Assembly: GCF_009189165.1 (NCBI RefSeq)
Contig: NZ_CP045118.1
Span: forward strand, 4,402,001 to 4,466,000
Origin: Pseudomonas sp. SCB32
Lineage (GTDB): Bacteria > Pseudomonadota > Gammaproteobacteria > Pseudomonadales > Pseudomonadaceae
Reading direction: 5' to 3'
DNA length: 64,000 nucleotides
A program made the translations under genes and the position numbers. The notes beneath the pieces were generated by a model, which saw only the letters and a list, made by a program, of their open reading frames with translations, was not told where the DNA came from and searched no databases. How positions within the stretch are numbered: the first letter of the stretch is position 1; each line of letters starts with the position of its first letter. Positions 10,608 through 18,520 of the stretch are shown here, one piece after another.

Positions 10608-10634
10608 GGTGTATAACGCTCCGCGTTATACACC
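10608..10634. repeat. perfect hairpin between convergent genes
   Basis: GGTGTATAACG pairs with CGTTATACACC around a five-base loop. It lies between the convergent ends of the small membrane protein gene and phhR. There is no T tract, so this is a REP-like element of the GTAGGG...ATAACG family rather than a standard terminator. Relatives occur near 15363, 27990, 44349 and 48240. Confidence 0.7.
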
Positions 10635-10729
10635 GATTGGCCTTGGCTGACTGTACATTTGGAGTTGGGCTTAACGTTGGAATTGCGCCCGGCTCGGCCA
10701 CGGAGACAACGGTGAAATGGGCGTATCGG

Positions 10730-12292
10730 CTACGACTCCTCGCTCTGCCCCAACCCATGCTGGCGCAGCTTGTTGGCAATGGTGGTGTGCGACACCCCCA
10801 GGCGCTTGCCCAACTGCCGGCTGCTCGGATGCTCGCGGTAGAGGCGCTCCAGCACGGCCTTCTCGAAGCGGCCGACGATGACATCCAACCCGCCTTCCAG
10901 TGAGAAGTCGCCCAGTGGGTGCGGCGCGCCATAGTCCGGTAGGCGGATGTGCTCGGGCTTGATGGTGCTGCCCTCGCACAGCGAAACCGCCTGGAACAGC
11001 ACGTTCTCCAATTGCCGCACGTTGCCCGGCCAGTGATAGCGACCAAGGCGGTCCAACGCCTGGGGCGCGAGCTTGGGCAAGGCACAGCCGATCTGCCGGC
11101 TGGCCTGGTCGAGGAAGTGCTCCACCAGCGGCTCCAGGCCATCCAGGCATTCGCGCAACGGCGGGATGTGCAGCGACAGCACGTTGAGGCGGTGGTAGAG
11201 GTCCTGGCGGAATTCGCCCTTGCTGCAGAGTTCGGACAGGTCGACCTGGGTCGCGCAGATCACCCGTACGTCGAGGTACACCTCCTCGTCACTGCCCACC
11301 CGGCGGAAGCAGCCGTCCTGCAGGAAGCGCAACAGCTTGGCCTGCAGGCGCGGGCTCATCTCGCCCACGCCGTCGAGGAACAGGGTGCCGCCGGCAGTCA
11401 GCTCCAGCAGGCCGAGCTTGCCTTCCGGGCGTGCGCCCTCGAAGGCACCGGGGCCGTAGCCGAACAGCTCCGTCTCGGCCATGGACTCGGGCAGGCCGGC
11501 ACAGTTCAGCGCCATGAACGGCGACTGCCCGCGCGGGCTGGCCAGGTGGCAGGCACGGGCCAGCAGCTCCTTGCCGGTACCGGTTTCGCCTTCGATCAAT
11601 AACGGTGCGTCCAGAGGCGCCATGCGCCGGGCTTCGCGCACCACCGCCGCCATTACCCGCGAGCTCTGGAAGATGCTGTCGAAGCCGCGCAGTTCCAGGC
11701 GCCGCACGTTGTAGATGCGCTCGCCGACGCGGTCGGCGCGGTGCAGCGTCAGCACGGCGCCGGCCAGCGCTTCGCTTTCATCGTGCTCGGATTGCAGCGG
11801 CGCGATATCGGCGAGGAACACGTCGCCCTTCACCTTCACCCGCAGGCCATTGATACGCGCCTTGTTGGCCCGTACCAGCTCCGGCAGATCGAGGTCCTCC
11901 ACGTAGCGCGACAGGGGGATGCCCGGCACCTCGTCGACGCGCACCCCCAGCAACTGCGCGGCGGCTCGGTTGCCGGCGACGATCTGCCCGGCCATGTCGA
12001 TCGACAGCACCGGGAAATCCAGCGCCGCCAGCAGCGCGTTCAACTCCAGGTGACGGCGCTCGCTGGGCATCAGGCCGACGCGCTTGACCCCGAACACGCC
12101 GGGCACCGCTTCGAGCTTGGGCTTGAGCGACTGGAACTGCAGGTTGATGAGGTTCGGACAGAGCAGGTAGATGGCGTTGCCCTGCTCGCCGCCGACTTCG
12201 CCGCGGTTGACGTTGATGCCGTAGTCAACCAGCAGGTTGAGGATGTCGCGCAGAATGCCGACGCGGTTCTGGCAGTGCACTTTGATACGCAT
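10730..12292 (-). CDS. phhR: PhhR, TyrR-type activator of aromatic amino acid catabolism
   Basis: 520 residues. The order is an ACT domain (about 1-75, starting MRIKVHCQNRVGILRDIL), a PAS domain (about 80-175), an AAA+ sigma-54-interaction type domain with Walker A GETGTGKE near 234, and a Fis-type helix-turn-helix at the C-terminus (SSRQLGKRLGVSHTTIANKL). The loop that is GAFTGA in standard sigma-54 activators reads GAFEGA here (near 282), fitting the TyrR/PhhR branch, whose members work mainly with sigma-70. PhhR activates phhABC in response to phenylalanine or tyrosine. The frame is open upstream to 12379; the ATG at 12292 gives the family N-terminus. It is divergent from phhA. Confidence 0.95.
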   Translation of the reverse strand: MRIKVHCQNRVGILRDILNLLVDYGINVNRGEVGGEQGNAIYLLCPNLINLQFQSLKPKLEAVPGVFGVKRVGLMPSERRHLELNALLAALDFPVLSIDMAGQIVAGNRAAAQLLGVRVDEVPGIPLSRYVEDLDLPELVRANKARINGLRVKVKGDVFLADIAPLQSEHDESEALAGAVLTLHRADRVGERIYNVRRLELRGFDSIFQSSRVMAAVVREARRMAPLDAPLLIEGETGTGKELLARACHLASPRGQSPFMALNCAGLPESMAETELFGYGPGAFEGARPEGKLGLLELTAGGTLFLDGVGEMSPRLQAKLLRFLQDGCFRRVGSDEEVYLDVRVICATQVDLSELCSKGEFRQDLYHRLNVLSLHIPPLRECLDGLEPLVEHFLDQASRQIGCALPKLAPQALDRLGRYHWPGNVRQLENVLFQAVSLCEGSTIKPEHIRLPDYGAPHPLGDFSLEGGLDVIVGRFEKAVLERLYREHPSSRQLGKRLGVSHTTIANKLRQHGLGQSEES

Positions 12293-12423
12293 GGCGGGCC
12301 CGTGATTGTGGTTCTGGTGGGCGTTCCGGCACGGATTTTCACAAGGCGGCCGGAAATTTCCGTCAAGAATATGTGACACATGGACGCACCTTCAAGCCAT
12401 GACCGGGTGCTTTCACGCCCAAG

Positions 12424-12441
12424 CGTAATCATTTCTTTACA
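12424..12441. promoter_or_regulatory. candidate PhhR/TyrR box
   Basis: CGTAAT-N6-TTTACA at 12424-12441, against the TyrR-box consensus TGTAAA-N6-TTTACA. The right half is perfect and the left half keeps GTAA (4 of 6). It sits between divergent phhR and phhA, 111 bp before the phhA start, where PhhR binding would be expected. Confidence 0.55.
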
Positions 12442-12522
12442 GATTTGATGACTATCCGGGTCGCCAAGGCTCTATCCGGGGGCTGTGCGCCGACATCGCT
12501 CGCGCTATTTGTGGGTCATCAC

Positions 12523-12549
12523 AACAACAAAGGCCTCGATGCCGGAGGA
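12523..12549 (+). promoter_or_regulatory. phhA leader: CA-rich motif and Shine-Dalgarno
   Basis: AACAACAA at 12523-12530 matches the AAnAAnAA motif bound by Hfq with Crc in Pseudomonas. GGAGG at 12545-12549 is the ribosome-binding site for the ATG at 12553. The placement in the leader would allow translational catabolite repression of phenylalanine use. Confidence 0.5.
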
Positions 12550-12552
12550 CTC

Positions 12553-13341
12553 ATGAAAGCAACGCAGTACGTGGCCCGCCAACCTGACGAGAACGGTTTC
12601 ATCCATTACCCGGAAGCCGAGCACCAGGTCTGGAACACCCTGATCACCCGCCAGTTGAAGGTGGTCGAAGGCCGCGCGTGCCAGGAATACCTGGACGGCA
12701 TCGAACAACTCGGCCTGCCACACGACCGCATCCCGCAACTGGGTGAAATCAACCAGGTGCTGCAATCCGCCACCGGCTGGCGCGTGGCGCGGGTGCCGGC
12801 GCTGATTCCCTTCCAGACCTTCTTCGAACTGCTGGCCAGCCAGCAATTCCCGGTGGCCACCTTCATCCGTACCCCGGAAGAGCTGGACTACCTGCAGGAA
12901 CCGGACATCTTCCACGAGATCTTCGGCCACTGCCCGCTGCTGACCAATCCCTGGTTCGCCGAGTTCACCCACACCTACGGCAAGCTCGGCCTGGCCGCCA
13001 GCAAGGAAGAGCGCGTGTACCTCGCCCGCCTGTACTGGATGACCATCGAGTTCGGCCTGCTCGACACCCCGCAGGGCACACGCATCTACGGTGGCGGCAT
13101 CCTCTCCTCGCCGAAGGAGACCGTCTACAGTCTCTCCAATGTCCCCGAGCACCAGGCCTTCAACCCGCTGGAGTGCATGCGCACCCCCTACCGCATCGAC
13201 ATCCTGCAGCCGCTGTACTTCGTCCTGCCGGAACTCAAGCGCCTGTTCGAGCTGGCCCACCAGGACATCATGGCGCTGGTGCGCGAAGCCATGCAGCTGG
13301 GCCTGCACGCGCCGAAATTTCCGCCCAAGCAGGCGGCCTGA
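12553..13341 (+). CDS. phhA: phenylalanine 4-monooxygenase PhhA
   Basis: 262 residues, the usual size of the single-domain bacterial enzyme. It hydroxylates phenylalanine to tyrosine using O2, tetrahydropterin and a mononuclear iron. The iron ligands are visible as H121 and H126 in HEIFGHCPLL and E166 in WMTIEFGLL. The ATG at 12553 follows GGAGGACTC; the frame is open upstream to 12445, but those codons overlap the leader and PhhR box region. It is the first gene of phhABC. A 111 bp gap separates it from phhB, so an internal promoter or processing site there is possible. Confidence 0.97.
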   Translation: MKATQYVARQPDENGFIHYPEAEHQVWNTLITRQLKVVEGRACQEYLDGIEQLGLPHDRIPQLGEINQVLQSATGWRVARVPALIPFQTFFELLASQQFPVATFIRTPEELDYLQEPDIFHEIFGHCPLLTNPWFAEFTHTYGKLGLAASKEERVYLARLYWMTIEFGLLDTPQGTRIYGGGILSSPKETVYSLSNVPEHQAFNPLECMRTPYRIDILQPLYFVLPELKRLFELAHQDIMALVREAMQLGLHAPKFPPKQAA

Positions 13342-13452
13342 TCCGCTGCAATTACCCCAATCTGCGCCTAGGACCGGACTCAATCGCGAACGTAAGATGA
13401 TTCGCGAGTCCGCTCCTACGCCTCCAACAAGGCCCCTTTTGAGGAGAACCCC

Positions 13453-13809
13453 ATGACCGCACTCACCCAAGCCCATTGCGAAGCCTGCCGCGCCGACGCC
13501 CCGAAGGTGTCCGACGAAGAACTGGCGGTACTGATCAAGCAGATCCCGGACTGGAACATCGAAGTCCGCGACGGCCACATGGAGCTGGAGCGGGTCTTCC
13601 TGTTCAAGAACTTCCGCCATGCCCTGGCCTTCACCAACGCCGTCGGCGCCATCGCCGAGAAAGAAGGCCACCACCCCGACCTGCTGACCCAATGGGGCAA
13701 GGTCACCGTCACCTGGTGGAGCCACGAACTCAAGGGCCTGCACCGCAACGACTTCATCATGGCCGCCCGCACCGACGAGGTGGCGCAAACCGCCGAGGGC
13801 CGCAAATGA
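13453..13809 (+). CDS. phhB: 4a-hydroxytetrahydrobiopterin dehydratase PhhB
   Basis: 118 residues of the pterin-4a-carbinolamine dehydratase family. The active-site pattern [21 protein letters not shown] near residues 72-92 is intact. It recycles the 4a-hydroxypterin made by PhhA, and in Pseudomonas it also influences phhA expression. A GAGGAG Shine-Dalgarno sits just before the ATG. The stop codon overlaps the start of phhC in an ATGA, so the two are translationally coupled. Confidence 0.97.
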   Translation: MTALTQAHCEACRADAPKVSDEELAVLIKQIPDWNIEVRDGHMELERVFLFKNFRHALAFTNAVGAIAEKEGHHPDLLTQWGKVTVTWWSHELKGLHRNDFIMAARTDEVAQTAEGRK

Positions 13810-15002
13810 GCCATTTCGCCAAGGTTACCCGCGTGCCGGGCGACCCGATCCTCGGCCTGCTCGACGCCTACCGGGCCGACCCGAACCCGGCGCGGCTCGA
13901 CCTTGGCGTGGGCGTCTACAAGGACGCCCAGGGCCTGACGCCGATTCCCCGCGCGGTGAAGATCGCCGAGCAGCGCCTGGTGGAGACCGAAACCACCAAG
14001 AGCTACGTCGGCGGCCACGGTGACGCGCTGTTCGCCGCGCGCCTGTGCGAGCTGGTGCTGGGCACCGACTCGCGCCTGCTGGCCACCCAGCGCGCCGACG
14101 CCACCCAGACCCCGGGCGGCACCGGCGCCCTGCGCCTGGCGGCGGACTTCATCGCCCGTTGCCTGCCCGGCAAGAGCGTGTGGCTGAGCGACCCGACCTG
14201 GCCGATCCACGAAAGCCTGTTCGCCGCCGCTGGCGTGCGCGTGTCGCACTACCCCTACGTCGATGCCGACAATCGCCTCGATGTCGAAGCCATGGTAAGC
14301 GCCCTGGAGCGCGTGCCCCATGGCGATGTGGTGCTGCTGCATGCCTGCTGCCACAACCCTACCGGCTTCGACCTGGCCTACAACGACTGGCAGCGTGTGC
14401 TGGACGTGGTGCACCGGCGCGAGCTGCTGCCGCTGCTGGACTTCGCCTACCAGGGCCTGGGCGACGGCCTGGAAGAGGACGCCCGCGCCGTGCGGCTGTT
14501 CGCCGACAACCTGTCGGAAATGCTGATCACCAGTTCCTGCTCGAAGAACTTCGGTCTCTACCGCGACCGCACCGGCGCGCTGATCGTCTGCGCCGGCAGC
14601 GCCGCCAAGCTCACCGACGTGCGCAGCCAGCTGGCGCTGATGGCCCGCAACCTCTGGTCCACCCCGCCCGCCCATGGCGCCGAAGTGGTCGCCACCATCC
14701 TCGGCGACAAGGACCTCAAGGGGCTCTGGATGGAAGAACTGGACGGCATGCGCGCACGCATCGCCGACCTGCGCCAGGGGCTGGTGGAGGCGCTGCGGCC
14801 CCACGGGTTGGCCGAGCGCTTCGCGCACATCGCCATCCAGCGCGGCATGTTCTCCTACACCGGCCTCACGCCGGAACAGGTGCGCCGCCTGCGCGAAGAG
14901 CACAGCGTGTACATGGTCGGCAGCGGCCGTGCGAACATCGCCGGGCTCGACGCCGAACGCCTGGGAGACCTGGCGGCGGCAATCGCCTGCGTCTGCCGCT
15001 GA
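13806..15002 (+). CDS. phhC: aromatic amino acid aminotransferase PhhC
   Basis: 398 residues, fold-type I PLP aminotransferase of the AspC/TyrB group. The PLP lysine is K247 in [16 protein letters not shown], with the family arginine-containing GSGRANIAG near the C-terminus. It converts tyrosine to 4-hydroxyphenylpyruvate, the substrate of Hpd encoded 11 kb away on the other strand. The ATG at 13806 overlaps the phhB stop; the same frame is open far upstream (from 13476) but there runs through phhB in another frame. A strong terminator follows 20 bp after the stop. Confidence 0.95.
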   Translation: MSHFAKVTRVPGDPILGLLDAYRADPNPARLDLGVGVYKDAQGLTPIPRAVKIAEQRLVETETTKSYVGGHGDALFAARLCELVLGTDSRLLATQRADATQTPGGTGALRLAADFIARCLPGKSVWLSDPTWPIHESLFAAAGVRVSHYPYVDADNRLDVEAMVSALERVPHGDVVLLHACCHNPTGFDLAYNDWQRVLDVVHRRELLPLLDFAYQGLGDGLEEDARAVRLFADNLSEMLITSSCSKNFGLYRDRTGALIVCAGSAAKLTDVRSQLALMARNLWSTPPAHGAEVVATILGDKDLKGLWMEELDGMRARIADLRQGLVEALRPHGLAERFAHIAIQRGMFSYTGLTPEQVRRLREEHSVYMVGSGRANIAGLDAERLGDLAAAIACVCR

Positions 15003-15021
15003 AGCTGCTTTCTTCCCCCTC

Positions 15022-15048
15022 GACCGGCCCATTGGCCGGTCTTTTTTT
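15022..15048 (+). terminator. rho-independent terminator of phhABC
   Basis: The stem GACCGGCC (15022-15029) pairs with GGCCGGTC (15034-15041) around a CATT loop and is followed by seven T residues. Confidence 0.95.
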
Positions 15049-15084
15049 GATCGGCAGAAAGGTTCGATACAAGTGTCGGGACGG

Positions 15085-15391
15085 TAGGAGCAACTGTCTT
15101 CTGGGCTCCCGCCTTCGCGGGAGTGACGATGTCGTCCACCGCGCTCCGCAATCGTCTTCCCCGCGAACGCGGGGATCCAGAAAACAATGTAGGCGGACCT
15201 TGTCCGCGAAGGTCCGCCACTGAATTCTTGCAGCCGGATGAACACCTGTAGGAGCGAGCTTGCTCGCGAACCGCCCAACTCCGATGCGGCCGGGAAAATC
15301 TATTCGCGAGCAAGGACTTGGCTTCCCCCTCGGCCCTGCGAAAAGCAACCGCCGCACAACCCGTAGGGCATAACGCGGAGCGTTATCCGCC
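15085..15391. repeat. REP-like repeat cluster in the 469 bp phhC-AraC gap
   Basis: No gene is visible between 15003 and 15471. After the phhC terminator come a REP pair (CTCCCGCCTTCGCGGGAG near 15105 and the inverted CCCCGCGAACGCGGGG near 15160), a GTAGGAGCGAGCTTGCTCGC palindrome near 15248, and a GTAGGGCATAACGCGGAGCG element near 15363. All belong to families repeated elsewhere in the window. They sit between two convergent transcription units. Confidence 0.75.
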
Positions 15392-15471
15392 GTGATGGGT
15401 ATCGCTTCGCTCCACACCATCCTACGGGCCCACCCGGGACAGTTGCTCCCACGCGGGCGCCTGCGCCCGTA

Positions 15472-16506
15472 TCAGGACGGCTGGAACAGCATGTCCCCCT
15501 GACGCTTCCACCGCCCCGGCGCCTGCCCCGTCCAGCGCTGGAACGCGCGGGAGAAACTGGCCGCCTCGGCATAGCCCAGGCACTGGGCGATCTCCTGCAG
15601 GTCCATCCGTGACTCACGCAACAGGCGCTCGGCGAGACGCTGCTTGATGCCGTCGTTGAGCGTCTGCAGGCTCTGCCCCTCCTCAGCCAGGCGGCGCTGC
15701 AGGGTGCGCTCGGACAGGCCCAGCCGCCCGGCCACCTCGCAGCCCCCCAGCAGGCTGGCGGACTCACGCAGCAGCAGCTGTTGTACCAGGCGCGCGGTAG
15801 GCGTCGCGGCAAGGGTCAGCGCCAGCTCGCCGCACAACTGCTCGCACAGTTGCTCACCACTGTCGCGGGCGCTGATGTGCGCCTGCGGCAACGGCGCGAG
15901 CAGGTCCTGCCGGGCGAACAGCATCGCGTTGCGCGACGCGGCGAAGCGCGGGATGAGCCCGAACAGCTCACGGAAGGGCGTGACGTCCGCAGGCCGGGCG
16001 CCTTTCAGCTCGATGGCCAGCGGGTGCAGCGAGCGTTGCAGCAGCTCCCGCGACAGTTGCAGGCAGCCGGCGATGCCGCGCTCCACCACAAAGGGCCGGG
16101 CGTCCTCGGGTAGCACCGTGTCGTCGTAGACCAGCCAGACGCCGCGCGCCTCGGACTCGCTACTCACCGGGCAGAGGGTCAGCGCCAGGCTCTGGAAACG
16201 TCCGAAGGTCTCGAACGCCTCCTGCAAGGTACGGCTGGCGAGCATGGTGAAACCCAGGTGACCGAGGGAGGTCAGGTGGTAGCGCTGGCCGGCCGCCAAC
16301 CCCAGGCCGGGACGGCCGATACGCTGCAGCACGTTGCGGATCACCGCCAGCTCCTGCCAGGCCTGGATGCGCACCGCGCGCGACTGCAGGTCCGCCAGCG
16401 CGATGGCGCTGCCCACCAGGCAGGCATCCGGCGCCAGCCCGGCTTCGCGGGCGGTATCGAGCAGGTAGCGCACTCCGGTGATTTCTCGGATCTGACGCCA
16501 GTCCAT
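15472..16506 (-). CDS. AraC family regulator divergent from the TauD-hydratase pair
   Basis: 344 residues with the same architecture as the regulator at 2735: an N-terminal arabinose-binding-like domain (about 20-200) and a C-terminal AraC DNA-binding domain (about 245-335). The two HTH regions read VAGRLGLSERTLQRRLAEEG and LQEIAQCLGYAEAASFSRAF, followed by WTGQAPGRW. It is transcribed away from the dioxygenase gene with 135 bp between them. That is the classic layout of a local activator, so control of the two catabolic genes is a reasonable inference. The effector is unknown. Confidence 0.85.
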   Translation of the reverse strand: MDWRQIREITGVRYLLDTAREAGLAPDACLVGSAIALADLQSRAVRIQAWQELAVIRNVLQRIGRPGLGLAAGQRYHLTSLGHLGFTMLASRTLQEAFETFGRFQSLALTLCPVSSESEARGVWLVYDDTVLPEDARPFVVERGIAGCLQLSRELLQRSLHPLAIELKGARPADVTPFRELFGLIPRFAASRNAMLFARQDLLAPLPQAHISARDSGEQLCEQLCGELALTLAATPTARLVQQLLLRESASLLGGCEVAGRLGLSERTLQRRLAEEGQSLQTLNDGIKQRLAERLLRESRMDLQEIAQCLGYAEAASFSRAFQRWTGQAPGRWKRQGDMLFQPS

Positions 16507-16519
16507 CGCGGGCTCCCTG

Positions 16520-16549
16520 CCAACACTCGTTGGCGGCTCTCGTTGGCGG
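16520..16549. promoter_or_regulatory. repeated motif between AraC regulator and dioxygenase gene
   Basis: The 11-bp word CTCGTTGGCGG occurs twice in direct orientation (16526-16536 and 16539-16549). The first copy is also half of the palindrome GCCAAC-ACTC-GTTGGC (16520-16535). AraC proteins often bind direct repeats, so this is a candidate operator, although the 13-bp spacing is shorter than usual. Confidence 0.4.
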
Positions 16550-16641
16550 AGAAAGTCAATTTTTGGCGCTGATCATCATGGAAGAAAGCGCGCACGCTGA
16601 CCATCCTTGATGAGCCAATAACACCCACAAGAGGCCTCCCC

Positions 16642-17535
16642 ATGTTCGAGTTCTTCTACGCCCTGCCGAGCCAGAACCGAGCGGCAGACTACCGCCACTT
16701 CAGCATCGTCCCCGCCACCGGTGCCATTGGCGCGGACGTCACCAACGTCGATCTCCGGCAGTTGGGCGAGGACGGTTACGCCGAGCTGCGCCAGGCTCTG
16801 CTGGCGCACAAGGTGCTGTTCATTCGTGGCCAGTCGCTGGGCGTGGAAGACCTCGAAGCCGTGACCCTGCGCTTCGGTGAATTCGGCCGCGAGCCCTATG
16901 TGGTCGGCATGGAGGACCATCCCCATGTGGTGCGGGTGGTCAAGGAAGCCAACGAGAAGACGCCGGTGGTCTTCGGCGGCGCCTGGCACACCGACTGGTC
17001 CTTCCAGGAGCGCCCGCCGGCCTTCACCCTGCTCTACGGCCACGACATTCCGCCGTTCGGCGGCGACACCCTCTACGCCAACCTGGCGCTGGCCTACGAA
17101 TGGCTGTCGCCCAAGCTGCGCGCCCAGCTGGAAACCCTCGACGCCATCCACAGCCCGGAGCGCGCCTACGGCGCCGAGGCCAAGCACAACGACCTGATGG
17201 AAAACATGGCGGTGCGCTACGGCAACCACGACGGCGAAGTGCGCTCCCACCCACTGGTCACCCGCCATCCGGAAACCGGCAAGAAGGTCCTCTTCATCAA
17301 CCCTGCCTACACCAGCGGCATCAAGGGCATGCGCCCCGCCGAATCGCAGCCGCTGCTGGACTACCTGTTCGGCATCGCCACCCAGCCCGCCTTCACCTGC
17401 CGCATGCGCTGGACCCAGGGCACCCTGGCGATCTGGGACAACCGCAGCACCTGGCATTACCCGGTGTCGGACTACCACGGCATGCGCCGCGAGATGTTCC
17501 GCACCACCGTGGTCGGCGACATCCCTTGCCGCTGA
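16642..17535 (+). CDS. TauD/TfdA-family 2-oxoglutarate-dependent dioxygenase
   Basis: 297 residues. The iron-binding facial triad is visible as H116 and D118 in GAWHTDWSF and H272 in STWHYPVSDY. A downstream arginine cluster (MRREMFRT) would supply the 2-oxoglutarate carboxylate contact. The family includes taurine, 2,4-D and alkylsulfate dioxygenases, and the substrate cannot be assigned from these motifs alone. The next gene, 11 bp downstream, is a hydratase/FAH-type protein rather than a sulfur gene. This argues for a carbon-catabolic role. The ATG follows AAGAGGCCTCCCC. Confidence 0.9.
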   Translation: MFEFFYALPSQNRAADYRHFSIVPATGAIGADVTNVDLRQLGEDGYAELRQALLAHKVLFIRGQSLGVEDLEAVTLRFGEFGREPYVVGMEDHPHVVRVVKEANEKTPVVFGGAWHTDWSFQERPPAFTLLYGHDIPPFGGDTLYANLALAYEWLSPKLRAQLETLDAIHSPERAYGAEAKHNDLMENMAVRYGNHDGEVRSHPLVTRHPETGKKVLFINPAYTSGIKGMRPAESQPLLDYLFGIATQPAFTCRMRWTQGTLAIWDNRSTWHYPVSDYHGMRREMFRTTVVGDIPCR

Positions 17536-17546
17536 GGAGAAGCACC

Positions 17547-18329
17547 ATGAGCACCGACAACCATCACGCCGCCGCCCGTGCCCTGGCCCAGGCGCGGGCC
17601 AGCCGAACGCCCATCGCCGCGCCGGCGGCCACCTACACCCTGGCCGGACTCGACGATGCCTACCGCGTGCAGGCGCTGGGCCTCGACCTGGCGCTGGCAG
17701 CCGGTCAACGCCTGGCCGGTGCCAAGGCCGGGCTGATCTCGCCGGTCATGCAAGCCGCGCTGAAGGTCGACGAGCCGGTCTACGGCCGTCTGCTCGCCGA
17801 ATTGCGCTGCCCGAGCGGCGCACGCATCTCCCGCGAGCGCCTGCTGCAGCCGCGCATCGAAGCCGAGATCGCTCTGCTGGTAGGCCGCGACCTGCCCGCC
17901 GGAGAGCCGGACCTCGCCACCCTGCGCACCTGCCTGGACGGCGCCGTCCCCGCCATCGAGATCAACGACACCGCCGTGTCCCACTGGCAGATCGGCCTGC
18001 TCGATTCGGTCGCCGACAACCTCTGCGCGGGCCTCTACCTCACCGGCAACCAGCCGGTCGCACTGGAGAAGCTGGACGGCGCGGCGCTGGCGGTGCAGTT
18101 GCTGCGCAACGGCGCATCGGCCTTCCCGCCCACCCAGACGAATATTGCGGCGGTACTCGATATCGCCCTGTGGCTGGCTCGGCGCATGGCGCGCCTGGGG
18201 GCGCCGCTGAAGGCCGGCGACGTGCTGCTGTGCGGAGCACTGGCGCCGATGTCGCAGGTTGCGCCGGGGGATGCGTTCGAGCTGGAGATCGAAGGGCTGG
18301 GGCGGGTTGGTTGCAGCTTCGAGGGCTGA
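17547..18329 (+). CDS. 2-keto-4-pentenoate hydratase / FAH-superfamily protein
   Basis: 260 residues, the length of MhpD/HpcG-type hydratases. The metal-binding glutamates are in RIEAEIALLVGRDL (near residue 105). AIEINDTAVSHWQIGLLDSVADN (near 135-157) aligns with the family segment before the lid region, and PTQTNIAAV stands where family members keep their GNP-type turn. Hydratases of this family add water to 2-hydroxy-dienoates; related members are decarboxylases. The ATG follows GAGGAGAAGCACC, 11 bp after the dioxygenase stop, so the two form an operon. The ring-cleavage or aldolase partners usually found with these enzymes are absent. Confidence 0.85.
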   Translation: MSTDNHHAAARALAQARASRTPIAAPAATYTLAGLDDAYRVQALGLDLALAAGQRLAGAKAGLISPVMQAALKVDEPVYGRLLAELRCPSGARISRERLLQPRIEAEIALLVGRDLPAGEPDLATLRTCLDGAVPAIEINDTAVSHWQIGLLDSVADNLCAGLYLTGNQPVALEKLDGAALAVQLLRNGASAFPPTQTNIAAVLDIALWLARRMARLGAPLKAGDVLLCGALAPMSQVAPGDAFELEIEGLGRVGCSFEG

Positions 18330-18453
18330 TGGCCTTGGCGAGCACCAACTGGACGTCTGTCGCGCCTACAGGAACAGTACCGGTTCTGTAGACGCGAGCC
18401 TGCTCGCGAACGGAGATTCCGGCGGTGCCGGAGCTGGGCGGCTCCCCTCTATC

Positions 18454-18500
18454 GTAGGAGCGCGCCATGCGCGCGATCGCGGGCATGGCCCGCTCCTACG
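18454..18500. repeat. 47-bp palindromic repeat, copy 1
   Basis: Starts GTAGGAGCGCGCCATGCGCG and ends GGCCCGCTCCTACG, so the outer arms GTAGGAGCG/CGCTCCTAC nearly pair. A copy differing by one base lies at 22346-22392 and a looser one near 51427. This one sits between two convergent genes. Confidence 0.8.
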
Positions 18501-18520
18501 GGGTGGTCACGCGTCCGGGT

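Noticed and set aside
12442..12552. Sigma-54 promoter for phhA
   Set aside because: No GG-N10-GC pair with acceptable flanking bases was found upstream of phhA; the GAFEGA loop of PhhR also argues against it.
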